The notes below the pieces were generated by a model. The model was given only the letters and a program-made list of their open reading frames with translations, made no database searches and had not been told where the DNA came from. Shown one piece after another: positions 6,478 to 8,839 of a stretch of 8,839 bases of DNA (positions are counted from its first letter, which is position 1; the number at the start of each line of letters is the position of its first letter). The position numbers and the translations under genes are program-made. Source of the stretch: Labilibaculum sp. (GTDB lineage Bacteria > Bacteroidota > Bacteroidia > Bacteroidales > Marinifilaceae). The stretch lies in assembly GCA_016743925.1 (NCBI GenBank), contig JADGFH010000213.1, positions 1 through 8,839 on the forward strand. The letters run 5' to 3'.

Positions 6478-6651
6478 CCATAAGAAATAATTCAGAAAAT
6501 GTATTTGTGATTTCAGAAAAGGGAGAATAATAAAAGATTTACCTATGTGTTAACTTGCATTCCTGTTGAAAACGAAGTCTGATGTGAAAAATATTAAAGC
6601 TTCCAGATCACAGGATAGAATAATATAAACTTGCTATTAAATTTTGAAGAA

Positions 6652-7821
6652 ATGAAGCACCTAAAATTCTGCCGCCTTACTGACTTATTGTTGATGATTA
6701 GTTTTCTTATAATACTAACATCATGTGAGAATAAAGAAAAAAGGCCGTATGCCATTGGTCCAGATATTTACATTGAAGATACAAGCTTTAAGGTAGTGGG
6801 TTACCTTGGTGGAGGCGGTATGGATAAAATTGATAATCTTGAAATTGAAAAACTGACTTACCTAAACCTCGCCTTTGCAAATCCTGATAAAAATGGAAAG
6901 CTTGTGTTTAGTAGAAATGCTGATATCAAACCGGTGGTTAAAAAAGCTCATGCTGCTGGTTTGAAAGTGTTTATTTCATTGGCAGGTGGAGGTAAATGCG
7001 ATACTGCAATATGGAATTCTGTATTGCGAGAAGAGAAAATGCGAAGCTTTGTAAATAATATTTTAATTTACGTAGAGGAGAACAGTCTGGATGGGGTAGA
7101 TGTTGATATTGAAGGTAATTTATTGCCTTTTATAGGTAATAGTTACGAACCATTTGTATTGGAACTAAGAAAAGCATTGCATGCAAAAGGGAAGGGAATT
7201 ACTTGTGCTTTGGGAGCATCTTGGCTTCATGAATCGGTAAGTCAAAAATCCTTGGAAGCTTATGATTTTATTAACGTAATGGTATATGATAAAACAGGAC
7301 CATGGAATCCGAATAATGCAGGGCAACATTCTCCTTTTTCGTTTGCCGAAGATGCAATTAATTATTGGCTTGTTAAAAGAAAAATATCTTCAGATCGAAT
7401 TGTTCTTGGCATGCCATTTTATGGTTGGGAATTTGCAAAGCCAGCAAGATCGAATACCTATCGAAATATTGTAAAACAAAATCCTGAAAACGCTTATGTC
7501 GATCAATTAGACAGTTTATACTATAATGGGATTCCTACAATTGTAAAGAAAACACAGTTGGCAATGGAAAAGTTGAATGGTGTAATGTTTTGGGAGATCA
7601 CTCAGGATACAGTTTGTGATTTATCATTGTTGAGAGCAGTTGAGCAAACCCTTAAGGCCGAAGGAGGTGAGGTTATAACTTTTTACAAGGATAAGGACGG
7701 AGATGGGTTTGGTGATATACGCAAGCCTTTTCAGGCTTGTGATGTTCCAGTTGGATATGCATCGAATCGGAATGATCGTGATGATTCAAATCCTCTCATA
7801 GGATCGAGTGATTCAAAGTAG
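6652..7821 (+). CDS. GH18 glycosidase (chitinase-like) lipoprotein with MopE-like tail
   Basis: 389 residues from ATG 6652; the in-frame TTG at 6631 only adds seven residues before the signal. The signal sequence ends LIILTSC, so Cys25 is lipidated and the enzyme is surface or periplasm anchored. The GH18 barrel follows: FKVVGYLGGGG (strand 1), YLNLAFANPD, LKVFISLAGGG (strand 3), the full catalytic signature D147-GV-D150-V-D152-I-E154 with Glu154 as acid, MVYD (210-213) with Tyr212, LGMPFYGWEF, and GVMFWEI with Trp314 on strand 8. Substrate-assisted cleavage of beta-1,4 GlcNAc links is the family reaction; chitin versus N-glycan cannot be told apart here. Residues 344-385 add a Ca-binding-like DKDGDGFGD and a MopE-like C-x-x-P-x-G-Y segment. 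In this tail the usual DCDD reads DRDD (375-378), so Cys363 lacks its partner. The downstream gene starts 38 bases later, implying an operon. Confidence 0.92.
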   Translation: MKHLKFCRLTDLLLMISFLIILTSCENKEKRPYAIGPDIYIEDTSFKVVGYLGGGGMDKIDNLEIEKLTYLNLAFANPDKNGKLVFSRNADIKPVVKKAHAAGLKVFISLAGGGKCDTAIWNSVLREEKMRSFVNNILIYVEENSLDGVDVDIEGNLLPFIGNSYEPFVLELRKALHAKGKGITCALGASWLHESVSQKSLEAYDFINVMVYDKTGPWNPNNAGQHSPFSFAEDAINYWLVKRKISSDRIVLGMPFYGWEFAKPARSNTYRNIVKQNPENAYVDQLDSLYYNGIPTIVKKTQLAMEKLNGVMFWEITQDTVCDLSLLRAVEQTLKAEGGEVITFYKDKDGDGFGDIRKPFQACDVPVGYASNRNDRDDSNPLIGSSDSK

Positions 7822-7859
7822 AAAGAAACATCCTAACCATTTAATTAGTTAGACATAAA

Positions 7860-8839
7860 ATGAAGACCTATACACTTATTTTTGCATTGGTTTTATTTTT
7901 TACTTCTGTTAAATCTCAGGAGCTTGAGGTATTTTATTTAAATCAATCAGTTTCTAAAAGCGATACAATAACATACAAGCGAATTATTGAATTTAATAAG
8001 ACGCGTGGTTTGTATCATGTGCAGGATTATTATCCTAGTGGTCAGATTCAAATGAAAGGAACTTATAGTTCTTTTGATAAAAATGTAAAGGAAAATTATT
8101 GGTGTAACTATAGAGGGAATACCAAGCAAGGAGTTTATGAAACTTGGCATAAAAATGGACAAATTGAGTCTCGATCTAATTTTGTTGATGGGAAATTTCA
8201 TGGATTAAAGAAGGAATGGTATCGAAATGGACAATTGAGTCAAAGGAGTGAATGGATAAAGGGAAATGTTATAGGAAATGGAATGGGACAGATGCATGGT
8301 TCATGTATTACTTGGTCGAAAGAGGGGAAGTTGCAATGCAATATGATACTTGATAAAGGCCTAAAACAGAATCCGATTGATACCAATTATCATTACATAT
8401 CCTATACACCTAAAAAATATGAAAAGGATACCTTAAAAAAATGGCCACTGCTTATTTATCTGCATGGTGGTTCGGATAGGGGAACAGATACAATTAAGCT
8501 TTACGCTTCAGGTATTCCAGATCAGATATGGCGTGGGCGAGAATTTCCCTTTGTAATTGTAGCTCCACAATGTCCGTTACAACACAGATGGTCTACCGAC
8601 AATTGGTTCGAGAATTTTTACGATGAAATAACAAAAAAATATGAAATCGATACCAACAGAGTTTACCTAACTGGCTTAAGTTTGGGTGGTGCTGGAACGT
8701 GGTATTTGGCAATGAAGTATCCTGAAAAAATTGCAGCAATTGCTCCTATGAGTGGTTTTACTAGTCATGTCGATTATATTTATAAAAATGTAGACAAGCT
8801 AAGAGATATGCCTATTTGGGCTTTTCATGGTGCAGAAGA
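7860..8839 (+). CDS. Secreted MORN_2-repeat / alpha-beta hydrolase esterase fusion, 3' truncated
   Basis: The frame is open from ATG 7860 to the window end (326 codons); the 3' end is missing. A signal peptide (MKTYTLIFALVLFFTSVKSQ) leads to YwqK/MORN_2-type repeats at about 57-160: YYPSGQIQMKGTY, ETWHKNGQIESRSNFVDGK, HGLKKEWYRNGQLSQRSEW and HGSCITWSKEGKLQC. A hydrolase domain starts near 178: PLLIYLHGGSDRG holds the oxyanion-loop HGG, and TGLSLGGAGTWYLAMKYP holds the nucleophile Ser274 (G-L-S-L-G). WAFHGAE at 320-326 is the segment that normally runs into the catalytic Asp, which would fall just past the window edge. The hydrolase resembles COG4099-type predicted peptidases/esterases of the PHB-depolymerase-like group; several act as carbohydrate esterases. 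The repeats may bind polymer or surface. It probably shares a transcript with the GH18 gene. The fusion itself looks unusual. Confidence 0.88.
   Translation, partial: MKTYTLIFALVLFFTSVKSQELEVFYLNQSVSKSDTITYKRIIEFNKTRGLYHVQDYYPSGQIQMKGTYSSFDKNVKENYWCNYRGNTKQGVYETWHKNGQIESRSNFVDGKFHGLKKEWYRNGQLSQRSEWIKGNVIGNGMGQMHGSCITWSKEGKLQCNMILDKGLKQNPIDTNYHYISYTPKKYEKDTLKKWPLLIYLHGGSDRGTDTIKLYASGIPDQIWRGREFPFVIVAPQCPLQHRWSTDNWFENFYDEITKKYEIDTNRVYLTGLSLGGAGTWYLAMKYPEKIAAIAPMSGFTSHVDYIYKNVDKLRDMPIWAFHGAE

Larger units (their letters stand above)
6208..6651 (+). other. Long leader between sensor kinase and GH18 gene
   Basis: This is 444 bases with no credible gene on either strand. It contains two exact TAnnTTTG promoters, an inverted repeat across the second, and a 66-base hairpin. 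Bases 6480-6651 show nothing further that I can name; TAAACTTG at 6626-6633 is one mismatch from a -7 element but has no -33 partner. I see no terminator with a U-tract after the kinase gene. Confidence 0.6.

Noticed and set aside
6631..6651. TTG at 6631 as start of the GH18 gene
   Set aside because: ATG 6652 gives a well-formed lipoprotein signal; the seven extra residues weaken it.
7947..8201. - strand open frame of 84 codons
   Set aside because: It is the shadow of the MORN_2-esterase gene, whose + strand product has clear repeats and an active-site motif.
1..8839. CRISPR arrays, tRNA or rRNA genes, complete insertion sequences
   Set aside because: No spaced direct repeats, cloverleaf-like segments, ribosomal motifs or transposase genes were seen on reading both strands.

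Overview
This is an AT-rich window, all coding on the + strand. It most likely comes from a member of the Bacteroidota. The reasons are promoters of the TTTG / TAnnTTTG type, starts without clear Shine-Dalgarno sequences, lipoproteins with SAC/TSC-type lipoboxes, a periplasmic TPR sensor kinase, YwqK/MORN_2-type repeats and a MopE-like metal-binding tail. I cannot name a genus.

Left third (1-3640): four genes in a row, separated by odd spacers. They are the 3' part of an S41-family peptidase (2-679), a secreted protein of unknown function whose C-terminus carries a JAMM-like His-x-His...Thr-Asp pattern (950-1762), a two-helix membrane protein resembling DUF3592 proteins (1850-2629), and a complete M28-family zinc peptidase lipoprotein (2684-3640). 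The spacers on either side of the JAMM-like gene share a degenerate repeat (853-885 and 1774-1806, 26 of 33 bases identical). Single, unrelated, same-strand genes separated by related repeats suggest an accessory, cassette-like region rather than a conserved operon.

Middle (3641-6207): a 368-base spacer holds an open-frame relic, a 23-base palindrome and a good -7 box. It is followed by a 732-residue sensor kinase with about eight 40-residue TPR units, one membrane helix and HisKA/HATPase domains. No response regulator lies beside it in the window.

Right third (6208-8839): a 444-base leader carries two tandem Bacteroidota-type promoters, an inverted repeat around the second promoter and a 66-base imperfect hairpin starting just after its predicted start point. 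It precedes a probable two-gene unit: a GH18 glycosidase lipoprotein (6652-7821), then a secreted protein joining YwqK/MORN_2 repeats to an alpha/beta-hydrolase esterase (7860 to the window end, incomplete). Together these two suggest extracytoplasmic breakdown of an N-acetylglucosamine-containing glycan with ester groups; that is inference from the families. The features most worth following are the hairpin leader, the JAMM-like unknown, the repeat-bounded genes and the MORN_2-esterase fusion.
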